Positions 53,468 to 63,770 are shown, numbered from the stretch's first letter. The stretch is DNA of 64,000 nt from Pseudomonas sp. NKUCC02_KPG (GCF_019345465.1 NZ_JAHKRC010000012.1:1-64000), one strand, 5' to 3'. Notes: generated by a model from the sequence alone, not told the origin. Numbers and translations: made by a program.

Positions 53468-53504
53468 ACTACATCGGCGATTGAGCTTCACTCTCCGATG
53501 TAGT
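53468..53504. repeat. Inverted repeat overlapping a REP element
   Basis: ACTACATCGG (53468-53477) and CCGATGTAGT (53495-53504) are perfect 10-bp inverted copies with a 17-nt loop. The second copy overlaps the start of the REP at 53499, so this may be a partly duplicated REP border. Confidence 0.6.
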
Positions 53505-53592
53505 CGCTGCCGTAGGCTGCGAAGGGTTGCGCAGCAACCCGTATTCCTGGAAACGCCACTGAACCCCTCGCAGCCTTCGGCAGCGACTACAG
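53499..53592. repeat. REP pair
   Basis: TGTAGTCGCTGCCGTAGG at the left and CTTCGGCAGCGACTACAG at the right, with the internal GGGTTGCGCAGCAACCC dyad. It lies between sthA and the chalcone-isomerase-fold gene. Confidence 0.85.
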
Positions 53593-53629
53593 CCCGGCGA
53601 TCAAACCCATCGATCAGAGCACATCCATC

Positions 53630-54193
53630 ATGCGCAAGTTATTGATCGTATTGTTGCTGCTCCATAGCGCCGCCAGCCCGGCAGACGAGACTGCACGATT
53701 TAAGGAAGCCAACTTCCCCGCCCTGGCACAAGCCAACACAACACCAATGGTACGTAAAGGCCAGATCGTACTGACCTATCTCTGGGCCGACATCTATGCC
53801 GCCGCCCTGTTCACCCCTCCCGGCATCAGCCCTGAGCAGGCGTTTAACGAACAACGCGACTTGCGTCTCGAGTTGTTCTATCTGCGGGATCTGGATCACA
53901 GCGATATCACCCAGGCGTCTGCCACCATCCTGAAACGCCAACACCCCGCCACCACCCTGGCCAACCTCGACGCCCCGTTAAAAAAACTGCAAGCCAGCTT
54001 CGGCAACATCAAGCGCGGCGATCGCTATGCCCTGGACTACAACCCCCAACGCGGTCTGAACGTCGAGCGTAATGGCGCCGTTATTTTCAATAGCCAGAAT
54101 CAGGAACTGGCCAAGGTCTATCTGGGAATCTGGCTCGCACCTCAAGGTTTGCCCGACAAACTCCGCCTGGCTTTATTGGCGCAAGAGCCCTAG
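53630..54193 (+). CDS. Chalcone isomerase-like fold protein, exported
   Basis: A 187-residue protein with a signal peptide (MRKLLIVLLLLHSAASPADE). The body resembles the bacterial chalcone-isomerase-like fold (VLTYLWADIYAAALFTPP, LELFYLRDLDHSDI), which in bacteria has no known enzymatic activity and may bind fatty acids. Probably periplasmic. It has its own promoter region behind a REP. Confidence 0.82.
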   Translation: MRKLLIVLLLLHSAASPADETARFKEANFPALAQANTTPMVRKGQIVLTYLWADIYAAALFTPPGISPEQAFNEQRDLRLELFYLRDLDHSDITQASATILKRQHPATTLANLDAPLKKLQASFGNIKRGDRYALDYNPQRGLNVERNGAVIFNSQNQELAKVYLGIWLAPQGLPDKLRLALLAQEP

Positions 54194-54348
54194 CCCGCCC
54201 GTGTAGCGACAACAAATGTTGCCTACAATTTCTGATACACATATGGTTACAAAACTGTTTTGCACAATGGCGTACGCCTTGATCTTGCAGTGAGGACGAG
54301 TAAAAACACGGATTGCGCATAAAAACAGATAAAAGCGGGTGATTTCTG

Positions 54349-55638
54349 ATGGCCTCCAGTACGGGCAAAGGCAAGGCGATTTTTCGCGTTGTCAGCGGTA
54401 ACTTCCTAGAGATGTTCGACTTCATGGTCTTTGGCTTTTACGCCACGGCCATTGCCAAAACCTTCTTTCCAAGCGATAGCGCCTTTGCCTCTCTGATGCT
54501 CGCCCTGGCGACCTTCGGTGCGGGCTTCCTCATGCGCCCACTGGGTGCGATTTTCCTCGGCGCCTACATCGACCGTCATGGCCGCCGCAAAGGGCTGATC
54601 ATTACCCTCGCACTAATGGCGATGGGCACGGTGCTGATTGCCTGCGTGCCGGGCTACGCCACCCTGGGTGTGGCGGCTCCTCTGCTGGTATTGCTCGGTC
54701 GCTTGCTGCAAGGCTTTTCGGCGGGCGTGGAACTGGGCGGGGTGTCGGTGTACCTGGCTGAAATCGCCACTCCAGGGCGCAAAGGCTTCTTCGTCAGCTG
54801 GCAATCTGCAAGCCAGCAGGCTGCGGTGGTATTTGCCGGCTTGCTCGGGGTTGGCCTCAACCACTGGCTGAGCCCCGAAGAAATGGGTGAATGGGGCTGG
54901 CGCATCCCGTTCCTGCTGGGGTGCATGATCGTCCCGGTGATCTTTGTCATCCGACGCTCAATGGAAGAAACCCCCGAGTTCGAAGCCCGCAAACATCACC
55001 CTACCCTGGGGGAAATCATGCGCTCTATCAGGCTGAATTTTGGCCTGGTACTGGGTGGCATGGCACTGGTGGTCATGACGACCGTGTCGTTCTATCTGAT
55101 CACCGCCTACACCCCGACATTCGGCAAGGCAGAGCTGCACCTCACCGACCTTGAAGCCTTGCTGGTGACGGTGTGCATTGGCCTGTCGAACTTCTTCTGG
55201 CTACCGGTCATGGGCGCGCTGTCAGACAAGATTGGGCGCAAGCCGCTGCTGCTGGGCGCAACCCTTCTCGCGATCCTGACGGCCTATCCGGCGCTGTCAT
55301 GGCTGGTGGCCAACCCGAGCTTCAGCCACCTGCTGATTGTCGAGCTGTGGTTGTCCTTCCTGTATGGCTCGTACAACGGTGCAATGGTGGTTGCCCTGAC
55401 CGAAATCATGCCGATTGAAGTGCGCACCACCGGATTTTCACTGGCTTACAGCCTGGCGACTGCGACCTTCGGCGGCTTTACCCCGGCGGCCTGCACCTAC
55501 CTGATCCACGTACTGGACAACAAGGCCGCTCCCGGCCTGTGGCTGACCGGCGCAGCAGTGCTGGGGCTGATCGCGACTGTGGTGTTGTTCCGCGGCGACA
55601 AGCACCAGTTGCGTACGGCGGTACCGACCAATGCCTGA
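54349..55638 (+). CDS. MFS transporter, citrate/metabolite-proton symporter type
   Basis: A 429-residue inner-membrane protein with 12 predicted helices. The loop-2 motif GAYIDRHGRRKGL and the loop-8 GALSDKIGRKPLLLG mark the metabolite:H+ symporter family. NFLEMFDFMVFGFYATAIAK near residue 18 is typical of CitA/CitH-like citrate carriers. Substrate is likely a tricarboxylate or dicarboxylate. Confidence 0.88.
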   Translation: MASSTGKGKAIFRVVSGNFLEMFDFMVFGFYATAIAKTFFPSDSAFASLMLALATFGAGFLMRPLGAIFLGAYIDRHGRRKGLIITLALMAMGTVLIACVPGYATLGVAAPLLVLLGRLLQGFSAGVELGGVSVYLAEIATPGRKGFFVSWQSASQQAAVVFAGLLGVGLNHWLSPEEMGEWGWRIPFLLGCMIVPVIFVIRRSMEETPEFEARKHHPTLGEIMRSIRLNFGLVLGGMALVVMTTVSFYLITAYTPTFGKAELHLTDLEALLVTVCIGLSNFFWLPVMGALSDKIGRKPLLLGATLLAILTAYPALSWLVANPSFSHLLIVELWLSFLYGSYNGAMVVALTEIMPIEVRTTGFSLAYSLATATFGGFTPAACTYLIHVLDNKAAPGLWLTGAAVLGLIATVVLFRGDKHQLRTAVPTNA

Positions 55639-55640
55639 CC

Positions 55641-55733
55641 TGTAGTCGCTGCCGCAGGCTGCGTTTGGGGCTGCGGTGCGTTGAAGAAAACGGGTTGCTC
55701 CGCAACCCTTCGCAGCCTGCGGCAGCGACTACA
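55641..55733. repeat. REP pair
   Basis: TGTAGTCGCTGCCGCAGG left, CTGCGGCAGCGACTACA right, plus an internal GGGTTGCTCCGCAACCC dyad, between the MFS gene and gap. Confidence 0.85.
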
Positions 55734-55753
55734 TGGTTTTTGCAGCACACATA

Positions 55754-55782
55754 AAAACGCCCCGAACCAGTCGGGGCGTTTT
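55754..55782. terminator. Bidirectional intrinsic terminator
   Basis: AAAACGCCCCGA (55754-55765) and TCGGGGCGTTTT (55771-55782) form a perfect 12-bp stem, 5-nt loop, with A and T ends that work on both strands. It ends gap and probably also the MFS transcript. Confidence 0.9.
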
Positions 55783-55798
55783 CAGTTGCGGCGCTTAC

Positions 55799-57262
55799 TT
55801 AGCGTGGGAACGCTGGCGGGTTAACCCCGGCCATGTCTTCCATCACGCGTACTACCTGGCAGCTGTAACCGAATTCGTTGTCGTACCAAACGTACAGCAC
55901 AACGCGGTTGTCATTGCAGATAGTGGCTTCAGCATCCACTACACCGGCGTGACGCGAACCCACGAAGTCAGTGGAAACCACTTCCTGCGAGCTCACGTAG
56001 TCGATTTGCTTGTGCAGATCGGAGTGCAACGCCATGTGGCGCAGGTACTCGTTCATTTCTTCACGGGTAGCCGGTTTCTCAAGGTTCAGGTTGAGAATGG
56101 CCATCGAAACGTTTGGCGTCGGAACGCGGATCGCGTTACCGGTCAGCTTGCCGGCCAGCTCAGGCAAAGCCTTGGCAGCAGCGGTAGCAGCTCCCGTCTC
56201 GGTGATAACCATGTTCAGCGCGGCGCTGCGACCACGGCGATCGCCCTTGTGGAAGTTGTCGATCAGGTTCTGGTCGTTGGTGTACGAGTGAACCGTTTCA
56301 ACGTGACCGTTGACGATGCCGAACTTGTCGTTGACAGCCTTGAGCACCGGCACGATGGCGTTGGTGGTGCAGGATGCCGCCGAAACGATCTTGTCGTCAG
56401 CAGTGATTTCGCCGTGGTTGATGCCGTGAACGATGTTCTTCAGCTTGCCCTTGCCCGGAGCGGTCAGGACAACGCGGTCGATACCAGGGCACTGCAAGTG
56501 CTGGCCCAGGCCGTCTGCGTCACGCCAAACACCGGTGTTGTCCACCAGCAGGGCGTTCTTGATGCCGTACTGGGTGTAATCCACCTCGGTAGGGTTCTTC
56601 GCGTAGATCACCTGGATCAGGTTGCCGTTGGCAGTGATGGTGTTGTTGACTTCATCGACAACGATGGTGCCATCAAACGGGCCATGTACCGAGTCACGAC
56701 GCAGCAGGCTTGCACGCTTGACCAGATCGTTGTCGGCGCCTTTGCGCACAACGATGGCACGCAGACGCAGACCGTCGCCACCACCGGTTTTCTCGATCAG
56801 GATGCGCGCCAGCAGACGGCCGATACGACCGAAGCCGTACAGAACAACGTCAGTACCTTTGCGTGCAGAAGCGTTTTGCTGACCCACTACATCGGCCAGC
56901 TCTTCGCGTACAAACTGCTCAGCCGTGCGGCCATTGCCTTCGGCCTTGAACTTGACGGCCAGCTTGCCCAGGTCTACCGAGGCAGCGCCGAGCTTGAGCT
57001 CGCTCATTGCCTTTAGCAGAGGGAAAGTTTCGTGCACGGACAATTCGATATCATCGGACTGACGATGGCGAGCAAAGCGGTGAGCTTTGAGAATCGCAAT
57101 GACTGAACGGTTGATCAGGCTGCGGCCATAGATCGAGCTAACCACATTGTTATTGCGGTATAGCTGACCGATAAGCGGAATCATCGCTTCTGCGAGTGCT
57201 TCACGGTCGATCCATTCACCAAGACACTGGTCGGGCTTCTGAGTCACGGGAACCTTCCACAT
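55799..57262 (-). CDS. gap: Glyceraldehyde-3-phosphate dehydrogenase with N-terminal extension
   Basis: A 487-residue enzyme. Residues about 1-125 form an extra domain (EWIDREALAEAMIPLIGQLY...) common to a pseudomonad GAPDH subgroup; the Rossmann domain starts VVLYGFGRIGRLLARIL and the catalytic Cys is in SAASCTTNA, with the family sequence YVWYDNEFGYSCQVVR near the end. The subgroup is believed to act mainly in gluconeogenesis. It is divergent from mfd. Confidence 0.93.
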   Translation of the reverse strand: MWKVPVTQKPDQCLGEWIDREALAEAMIPLIGQLYRNNNVVSSIYGRSLINRSVIAILKAHRFARHRQSDDIELSVHETFPLLKAMSELKLGAASVDLGKLAVKFKAEGNGRTAEQFVREELADVVGQQNASARKGTDVVLYGFGRIGRLLARILIEKTGGGDGLRLRAIVVRKGADNDLVKRASLLRRDSVHGPFDGTIVVDEVNNTITANGNLIQVIYAKNPTEVDYTQYGIKNALLVDNTGVWRDADGLGQHLQCPGIDRVVLTAPGKGKLKNIVHGINHGEITADDKIVSAASCTTNAIVPVLKAVNDKFGIVNGHVETVHSYTNDQNLIDNFHKGDRRGRSAALNMVITETGAATAAAKALPELAGKLTGNAIRVPTPNVSMAILNLNLEKPATREEMNEYLRHMALHSDLHKQIDYVSSQEVVSTDFVGSRHAGVVDAEATICNDNRVVLYVWYDNEFGYSCQVVRVMEDMAGVNPPAFPR

Positions 57263-57548
57263 GTAGGGGCTGAAAAAAGGGGCTACATTATGCCGCCGCG
57301 CCCATTCAGGGGCAATGCACGCCTGTCATACGCCGTTACTGAAACGATTAAGCTCCCGTAAATATAGGCGAATATTTTTATAACACCGGCATTTTTATGG
57401 GCCTGCAGCCCTTGAGCAGCCCCTCTCACACCCCCATGTTCGATAACTCACGCTGAATTCAACGCCGTTCAAAGACTGCAACTGACAGCCTGCCCCTTGG
57501 CCCGTTACAATTGCAGACTTTGCCGCAACGCTTGGAGCTCAACCTTCC

Positions 57549-60500
57549 GTGCCCGTCCTGCGTCTACCGAAACTCCCTGCTACGGCAGGTAAACAGCACT
57601 GGAGCAACTTGCCCGGTGCCGCCCTGAGCCTTGCGATTGCCGAGGCCGCCAGCGCCGCCAAGCGCTTCACCCTGCTCCTGACCGCCGACAGCCAAAGTGC
57701 AGAACGCCTTGAGCAAGAGCTGAGGTTTTTCGCGCCCGAGTTGCCGGTGCTGCATTTTCCCGACTGGGAAACCCTGCCCTACGATCTCTTTTCTCCTCAC
57801 CAGGACATCATCTCCCAGCGTATCGCCAGCCTGTACCGGCTGCCGGAGCTGAGTCATGGGGTTTTGGTAGTGCCGATTACCACCGCCCTACATCGCCTTG
57901 CGCCGACCAAGTTCTTGCTCGGCAGCAGCCTGGTGCTGGATATCGGCCAGAAGCTGGACGTGGAACAGATGCGTACCCGGCTTGAGGCCAGTGGTTATCG
58001 CTGCGTTGACACCGTGTATGAACATGGTGAATTTGCAGTGCGAGGCGCCCTGATCGACCTGTTCCCGATGGGCAGCAAGCTGCCGTACCGGATCGACCTG
58101 TTCGACGACGAAATCGAGACCCTGCGCACCTTCGACCCGGAGAACCAGCGCTCGATAGACAAGGTCGAGTCGGTAAGGCTGCTGCCCGCTCGCGAGTTCC
58201 CGCTGCAAAAAGACGCCGTGACCCGCTTCAAGGCCCGCTTCCGTGAACGCTTTGATGTCGACTTCCGTCGATGCCCGATCTTTCAGGATCTGACCAGCGG
58301 GATTACACCTGCGGGTATCGAGTACTACCTGCCACTGTTTTTCGATGAAACCTCAACCCTGTTCGATTATCTGCCGGCCGACACGCAAGTGTTCTCGCTG
58401 CCAGGCATTGAGCAGGCGGCCGAGAATTTCTGGTCTGACGTGCGCAACCGCTACGAAGAACGCCGCATCGACCCGTCGCGTCCTTTGCTGCCGCCTGCCG
58501 AGCTGTTTTTGCCGGTTGATGACTGCTTCGCCCGCCTCAAAAGCTGGCCACGGGTAGTCGCAAGCCAGGATGACCTGGACACCGGCAGCAGCCGTGAACG
58601 GTTCCCGGCCCAACCGCTGCCCAATCTCGCGATTGAAGCCAAGGCCAATCAGCCACTGGCTGCCTTGTCCGGGTTTCTTGAGCAGTTTGATGGCCGCGTG
58701 TTGTTTACCGCCGAATCGGCGGGTCGGCGCGAGGTGCTGCTCGAACTGCTGGAGCGCCTGAAGCTGCGACCAAAAACGGTCGACAGCTGGCCGGACTTCG
58801 TCGCCAGCAAGCATCGCCTGGCAATCACCATTGCCCCGCTGGATGAAGGTCTGCTGCTGGACGACCCGGCACTGGCACTGATTGCCGAAAGCCCGTTGTT
58901 CGGCCAGCGTGTAATGCAGCGCAGGCGTCGCGAAAAACGCGCCGATGCCAACAATGATGCCGTCATCAAGAACCTCACCGAGCTGCGTGAAGGCGCACCC
59001 GTTGTCCACATTGACCACGGTGTCGGTCGCTATCAGGGCCTGGCAACGCTGGAAGTGGATAATCAGGTGGCCGAATTCCTGACCCTGGAATACGCCGAGG
59101 GCGCCAAGCTCTACGTGCCGGTGGCCAACCTGCACCTGATCGCCCGCTACACCGGCAGCGATGATGAACTGGCGCCGTTGCACCGCCTGGGTTCGGAAAC
59201 CTGGCAAAAGGCCAAGCGCAAAGCTGCCGAGCAAGTGCGTGACGTGGCTGCCGAACTGCTCGACATTTATGCCCGCAGAGCTGCCCGTGAAGGCTATGCG
59301 TTTGCGGACCCGAAAGCCGATTACGCCACCTTCAGTGCCGGCTTCCCGTTTGAAGAAACACCGGACCAGCAAACCACCATCGAAGCCGTGCGCGCCGACA
59401 TGCTGTCGCCCAAGCCGATGGACCGCCTGGTGTGTGGCGACGTGGGCTTCGGCAAAACCGAAGTGGCCATGCGTGCGGCCTTCATTGCCGTGCATGGTGG
59501 TCGTCAGGTCGCCATTCTGGTCCCCACCACCCTGCTCGCCCAACAGCACTACAACAGCTTCCGCGACCGTTTTGCCGACTGGCCGGTAACCGTTGAGGTG
59601 ATGAGCCGCTTCAAGTCGGCCAAAGAGATCAACCAGGCAGTGGCCGACCTGGCCGAAGGCAAGATCGACATCGTGATCGGCACCCACAAGCTGCTGCAGG
59701 ACGACGTCAAAATCAAAAACCTGGGCCTGGTGATCATCGACGAAGAACACCGCTTCGGGGTTCGCCAGAAAGAACAGCTCAAGGCCCTGCGCAGTGAAGT
59801 CGATATTCTGACCCTCACCGCAACACCCATCCCGCGCACGCTGAACATGGCGGTGTCGGGCATGCGCGACCTGTCGATCATCGCCACGCCACCGGCACGC
59901 CGGTTGTCGGTGCGCACCTTTGTCATGGAGCAGAACAAAAGCACGGTCAAAGAGGCACTGCTGCGCGAGTTGCTGCGCGGCGGCCAGGTTTACTACCTGC
60001 ACAACGATGTCAAAACCATCGAAAAATGCGCCGCCGAACTGGCAGAGCTGGTACCCGAGGCGCGGATCGGCATCGGCCACGGGCAGATGCGCGAACGCGA
60101 ACTCGAACAGGTGATGAGCGACTTCTACCACAAGCGCTTCAACGTGCTGATCGCCTCGACCATCATCGAGACCGGCATCGACGTGCCGAGCGCCAACACC
60201 ATCATCATCGAGCGCGCCGACAAATTCGGCCTGGCACAACTGCACCAGTTGCGCGGTCGCGTGGGGCGAAGTCACCACCAGGCTTACGCCTACCTGCTGA
60301 CCCCCCCGCGCCAGCAAATCACCGGGGATGCGCAAAAGCGCCTGGAAGCCATCGCCAACACCCAGGATCTGGGGGCCGGTTTTGTGCTGGCCACCAACGA
60401 CCTTGAGATCCGTGGCGCAGGCGAGCTGCTGGGCGATGGCCAAAGCGGCCAGATCCAGGCCGTCGGCTTTACCCTGTACATGGAAATGCTCGAACGGGCG

Positions 60501-60998
60501 GTCAAGTCGATCCGCAAGGGCGAGCAGCCCAACCTCGACCAGCCACTGGGCGGCGGGCCGGAAATCAACCTGCGGGTGCCCGCGCTGATTCCCGAGGCCT
60601 ACCTGCCCGATGTGCACACTCGACTGATTCTCTACAAGCGCATTGCCTCGGCCGCCGACGAAGAAGGCCTCAAGGACTTGCAGGTCGAGATGATCGACCG
60701 CTTTGGTCTGCTTCCGGAACCGACCAAGAACCTGGTACGCATCACCCTGCTCAAATTGCAGGCCGAGCAGCTGGGAATCAAAAAGGTCGATGCCGGCCCA
60801 CAAGGCGGGCGAATCGAATTTGCAGCGGACACACCGGTTGACCCGATGGTGCTGATCAAACTGATCCAGGGCCAACCCAACCGCTACAAATTCGAAGGCG
60901 CAACCCTGTTCAAGTTCATGGTGCCAATGGAGCGCCCGGAAGAACGCTTCAATACCATCGAGGCGCTGTTTGAGCGCCTGACGCCGAAGTCTTCCTAA
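57549..60998 (+). CDS. mfd: Transcription-repair coupling factor
   Basis: A 1149-residue translocase that removes stalled RNA polymerase and recruits UvrA. In order: UvrB-homology N terminus (PDWETLPYDLFSPHQDIISQR in part), RNA-polymerase-interacting CarD-like domain (VVHIDHGVGRYQGL near 480), helicase core with Walker A GDVGFGKTE and DEEH box, RecG-like TRG region (LRGRVGRSHH) and C-terminal autoinhibitory domain. The start is a GTG at 57549. Confidence 0.96.
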   Translation: MPVLRLPKLPATAGKQHWSNLPGAALSLAIAEAASAAKRFTLLLTADSQSAERLEQELRFFAPELPVLHFPDWETLPYDLFSPHQDIISQRIASLYRLPELSHGVLVVPITTALHRLAPTKFLLGSSLVLDIGQKLDVEQMRTRLEASGYRCVDTVYEHGEFAVRGALIDLFPMGSKLPYRIDLFDDEIETLRTFDPENQRSIDKVESVRLLPAREFPLQKDAVTRFKARFRERFDVDFRRCPIFQDLTSGITPAGIEYYLPLFFDETSTLFDYLPADTQVFSLPGIEQAAENFWSDVRNRYEERRIDPSRPLLPPAELFLPVDDCFARLKSWPRVVASQDDLDTGSSRERFPAQPLPNLAIEAKANQPLAALSGFLEQFDGRVLFTAESAGRREVLLELLERLKLRPKTVDSWPDFVASKHRLAITIAPLDEGLLLDDPALALIAESPLFGQRVMQRRRREKRADANNDAVIKNLTELREGAPVVHIDHGVGRYQGLATLEVDNQVAEFLTLEYAEGAKLYVPVANLHLIARYTGSDDELAPLHRLGSETWQKAKRKAAEQVRDVAAELLDIYARRAAREGYAFADPKADYATFSAGFPFEETPDQQTTIEAVRADMLSPKPMDRLVCGDVGFGKTEVAMRAAFIAVHGGRQVAILVPTTLLAQQHYNSFRDRFADWPVTVEVMSRFKSAKEINQAVADLAEGKIDIVIGTHKLLQDDVKIKNLGLVIIDEEHRFGVRQKEQLKALRSEVDILTLTATPIPRTLNMAVSGMRDLSIIATPPARRLSVRTFVMEQNKSTVKEALLRELLRGGQVYYLHNDVKTIEKCAAELAELVPEARIGIGHGQMRERELEQVMSDFYHKRFNVLIASTIIETGIDVPSANTIIIERADKFGLAQLHQLRGRVGRSHHQAYAYLLTPPRQQITGDAQKRLEAIANTQDLGAGFVLATNDLEIRGAGELLGDGQSGQIQAVGFTLYMEMLERAVKSIRKGEQPNLDQPLGGGPEINLRVPALIPEAYLPDVHTRLILYKRIASAADEEGLKDLQVEMIDRFGLLPEPTKNLVRITLLKLQAEQLGIKKVDAGPQGGRIEFAADTPVDPMVLIKLIQGQPNRYKFEGATLFKFMVPMERPEERFNTIEALFERLTPKSS

Positions 60999-61009
60999 AT
61001 GAACTACCC

Positions 61010-63712
61010 ATGACCCTGAGCCAGACACCCCGGTTGACCAAGCCGCTCGCACCGACCTGGACCAGCCGCTTCAAAGAGCAAAGCCTTGAGCGTGGCCGCC
61101 GCTACGCCAAGGAAAACCGTGTCAGGATCGTCCAGATCGGCGACAGCATGATCAGCGCGAGCTGCCAGGGCTCAGGCGAAAACCCCTACCGCCAGACCAT
61201 ACATCTGCGTGAGTCCGCCAAAGGTACTTTGCTTTTGGTGGACGCCACCTGCACCTGTCCGGTACGCACCCATTGCAAGCACACCGCTGCCGTCTTACTG
61301 AAGATTGAAGAAACCTTGAACTACCCTGCCGCCGCTCAGGATGCCGAGCTTCTGGAAAAACTCCAGGCCGTACTCGACTCACGTCGTCCCAACAACCTGC
61401 CAGAACTTCGGGTCGACGATGTAAAGCCGGTGCCACGGCTGTGGCTGGCCAGCGCTGAATTCAGCGCCTTCGAACCGCGCAACGGCAAGATGCAACGCTA
61501 CATCCAGCACCGCGCAGCACTGTCGTTCAACTACCTGGATCAATACGTCAGCGGGCAAAAGAACACCGACATCCTGCTGCGCCAGGAACAGCAGACCCTG
61601 CGGATCAAGCGTCATCCCGACACAGAGAACCTCTACCGCGAGCAATTGCGCAGCCTGGGCTTCAAGATTGCGACCCGCCAGAGCAAGGCGCTGCCTGAAA
61701 GTGCTGGAGAGCTGTTTGAACTGGTCAATGACAGTGCCTGGCTGAATTTCACCCTCAACCAGATGCAAGGCCTGAGGGAACAAGGCTGGGAGCTGCAGAT
61801 CGATGAAGGTTTCGGCTTTGACCTGACCCCGGTCGAAGACTGGTATGCCAATGTCGACGAGGCCCCGGAACGTGACTGGTTCGACCTGGAACTGGGCATT
61901 ATCGTCAACGGCCGACACCTGAGCTTGCTGCCGATACTGCTGAACCTGATGCGCTCCCACAGCGACATCCTCAACCCCGAAAAACTCGCCCGGCGTCGGG
62001 ATGACGAACTGATTCTGGTGAATATCCCGGCCAACCCCGGCAGCAATCATGGCCCGCTTCAGGTCGCCCTGCCGTACGGACGGCTGAAACCGGTACTGGC
62101 AACCCTGGACGAATTTTATCTGGGTGAACCGGACGCGACCTCCCTGCGGATCAAAAGCGCTGACGCACCACGCCTCAATGCTCTCGATGCCCTGCCCTTG
62201 CGCTGGGAAGGTGGCGAGCAGATACGCGGTTTTGCCCAGCGCCTGCGCGACATCAAGGACTTTAGCGTCGAAGTTCCCCAAGGGCTCAATGCCAACTTGC
62301 GCCCATACCAGCTTGAAGGCCTGAGCTGGATGCAGTCGTTGCGCCAGCTCGAAGTGGGCGGCGTACTGGCCGACGACATGGGGCTGGGCAAAACCCTGCA
62401 GACCCTGGCCCATATCTTGTGCGAAAAAAATGCCGGCCGCCTGGATCGTCCGGCAATGGTGGTGATGCCCACCAGCCTGATCCCCAACTGGCTGGACGAA
62501 GCTGCGCACTTCACTCCGCAGCTCAAGGTGCTGGCGCTGTTTGGCGCCACCCGCAAAAAACACTTTGCACACCTCAATGACTACGACGTGATCCTGACCA
62601 CCTACGCCTTGCTGCCCAAGGACATCGAGCACCTGGCAAAACTGCCCTTGCACCTGCTGGTCCTGGACGAGGCCCAGTACATCAAGAACCCCGGCAGCAA
62701 GGCCACCCAGGCGGCCTGTGAACTGATTGCACGGCAACGCCTGTGCCTGAGCGGCACCCCGCTGGAAAACCACCTGGGCGAGCTTTGGTCTCTGTTCCAC
62801 TTCCTGCTGCCCGGCTGGCTGGGCGACGTTAAAACCTTTAACCGCGACTACCGCATACCCATCGAGCGTCAGGGCAGCAACGAGCGCCTGCAGCATCTCA
62901 ATGCGCGGATCAAACCGTTTTTATTGCGCCGCACCAAGGAACAGGTCGCGACCGAACTGCCGCCCAAGACCGAGATCATTCACTGGGTCGACCTGAACGA
63001 GGCCCAGCGCGACGTCTACGAGACCATGCGCCTGGCGATGGACAAGAAGGTGCGCGACGAAATCACTCGAAAAGGTGTCGGGCGCAGCCAGATCATTATC
63101 CTCGAGGCGCTGCTCAAGCTGCGTCAGGTGTGCTGCGATCTGCGACTGGTCAGCGACACCCCGCCGAAAAAAGGCAGTTCCTCGGGCAAGCTAGACAGCC
63201 TGATGCTGATGCTCGAAGAACTGTTTGCCGAAGGCAGGCGCATCCTGCTGTTTTCCCAGTTCACCTCGATGCTCGGCCTGATCGAAATCGAACTGAAAAA
63301 ACGCAAAGTGCGCTACGCCATCCTCACGGGGCAAACCCGTGACCGACGCACACCGGTCAAAGACTTCCAGAGCGGCACCCTGCAAATATTCCTGATCAGC
63401 CTCAAGGCTGGCGGCGTGGGATTAAACCTCACCGAAGCCGACACCGTGATTCACTATGACCCGTGGTGGAACCCGGCGGCTGAAAACCAGGCCACCGACC
63501 GCGCCTACCGTATCGGCCAGGAAAAACCGGTGTTTGTTTACAAGATGATTGCCCGCGGCACCGTGGAGGAAAAAATCCAGCACTTGCAGCAAGAAAAATC
63601 GGATTTGGCCGCAGGTGTTCTGGACGGACGAGTCGCCGGTGACTGGAAATTACAGGACGACGACATCGACGCGCTCTTCGCGCCGCTGCCACCCAAAACA
63701 GAGAAGCGCTGA
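61010..63712 (+). CDS. SNF2-family DEAD/DEAH helicase with SWIM zinc finger
   Basis: A 900-residue ATPase. N-terminal SWIM domain with CTCPVRTHCKHTAAV (about 82-96). A region of about 300 residues follows, then the SNF2 core: Walker A ADDMGLGKTLQTL (near 456), DEAQ box LVLDEAQYIKNP, motif V/VI DPWWNPAAENQATDRAYRIGQ. Such HepA/RapA-like proteins remodel RNA polymerase or nucleoprotein complexes; the exact role is not known. It starts 11 bases after mfd, so may be co-transcribed. Confidence 0.92.
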   Translation: MTLSQTPRLTKPLAPTWTSRFKEQSLERGRRYAKENRVRIVQIGDSMISASCQGSGENPYRQTIHLRESAKGTLLLVDATCTCPVRTHCKHTAAVLLKIEETLNYPAAAQDAELLEKLQAVLDSRRPNNLPELRVDDVKPVPRLWLASAEFSAFEPRNGKMQRYIQHRAALSFNYLDQYVSGQKNTDILLRQEQQTLRIKRHPDTENLYREQLRSLGFKIATRQSKALPESAGELFELVNDSAWLNFTLNQMQGLREQGWELQIDEGFGFDLTPVEDWYANVDEAPERDWFDLELGIIVNGRHLSLLPILLNLMRSHSDILNPEKLARRRDDELILVNIPANPGSNHGPLQVALPYGRLKPVLATLDEFYLGEPDATSLRIKSADAPRLNALDALPLRWEGGEQIRGFAQRLRDIKDFSVEVPQGLNANLRPYQLEGLSWMQSLRQLEVGGVLADDMGLGKTLQTLAHILCEKNAGRLDRPAMVVMPTSLIPNWLDEAAHFTPQLKVLALFGATRKKHFAHLNDYDVILTTYALLPKDIEHLAKLPLHLLVLDEAQYIKNPGSKATQAACELIARQRLCLSGTPLENHLGELWSLFHFLLPGWLGDVKTFNRDYRIPIERQGSNERLQHLNARIKPFLLRRTKEQVATELPPKTEIIHWVDLNEAQRDVYETMRLAMDKKVRDEITRKGVGRSQIIILEALLKLRQVCCDLRLVSDTPPKKGSSSGKLDSLMLMLEELFAEGRRILLFSQFTSMLGLIEIELKKRKVRYAILTGQTRDRRTPVKDFQSGTLQIFLISLKAGGVGLNLTEADTVIHYDPWWNPAAENQATDRAYRIGQEKPVFVYKMIARGTVEEKIQHLQQEKSDLAAGVLDGRVAGDWKLQDDDIDALFAPLPPKTEKR

Positions 63713-63770
63713 GACACCCGACTTATTGATTAACTGCAGGCGCGGTCTTTCTGCTTGATCGCGCTGACGC

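Noticed and set aside
58353..61052. An 899-codon open frame on the minus strand
   Set aside because: It lies wholly antisense to mfd, whose domains and motifs are unmistakable; long antisense frames are usual in GC-rich genes.
61379..62896. A 505-codon minus-strand open frame
   Set aside because: It is antisense to the SNF2 helicase and its translation has no recognisable domain.
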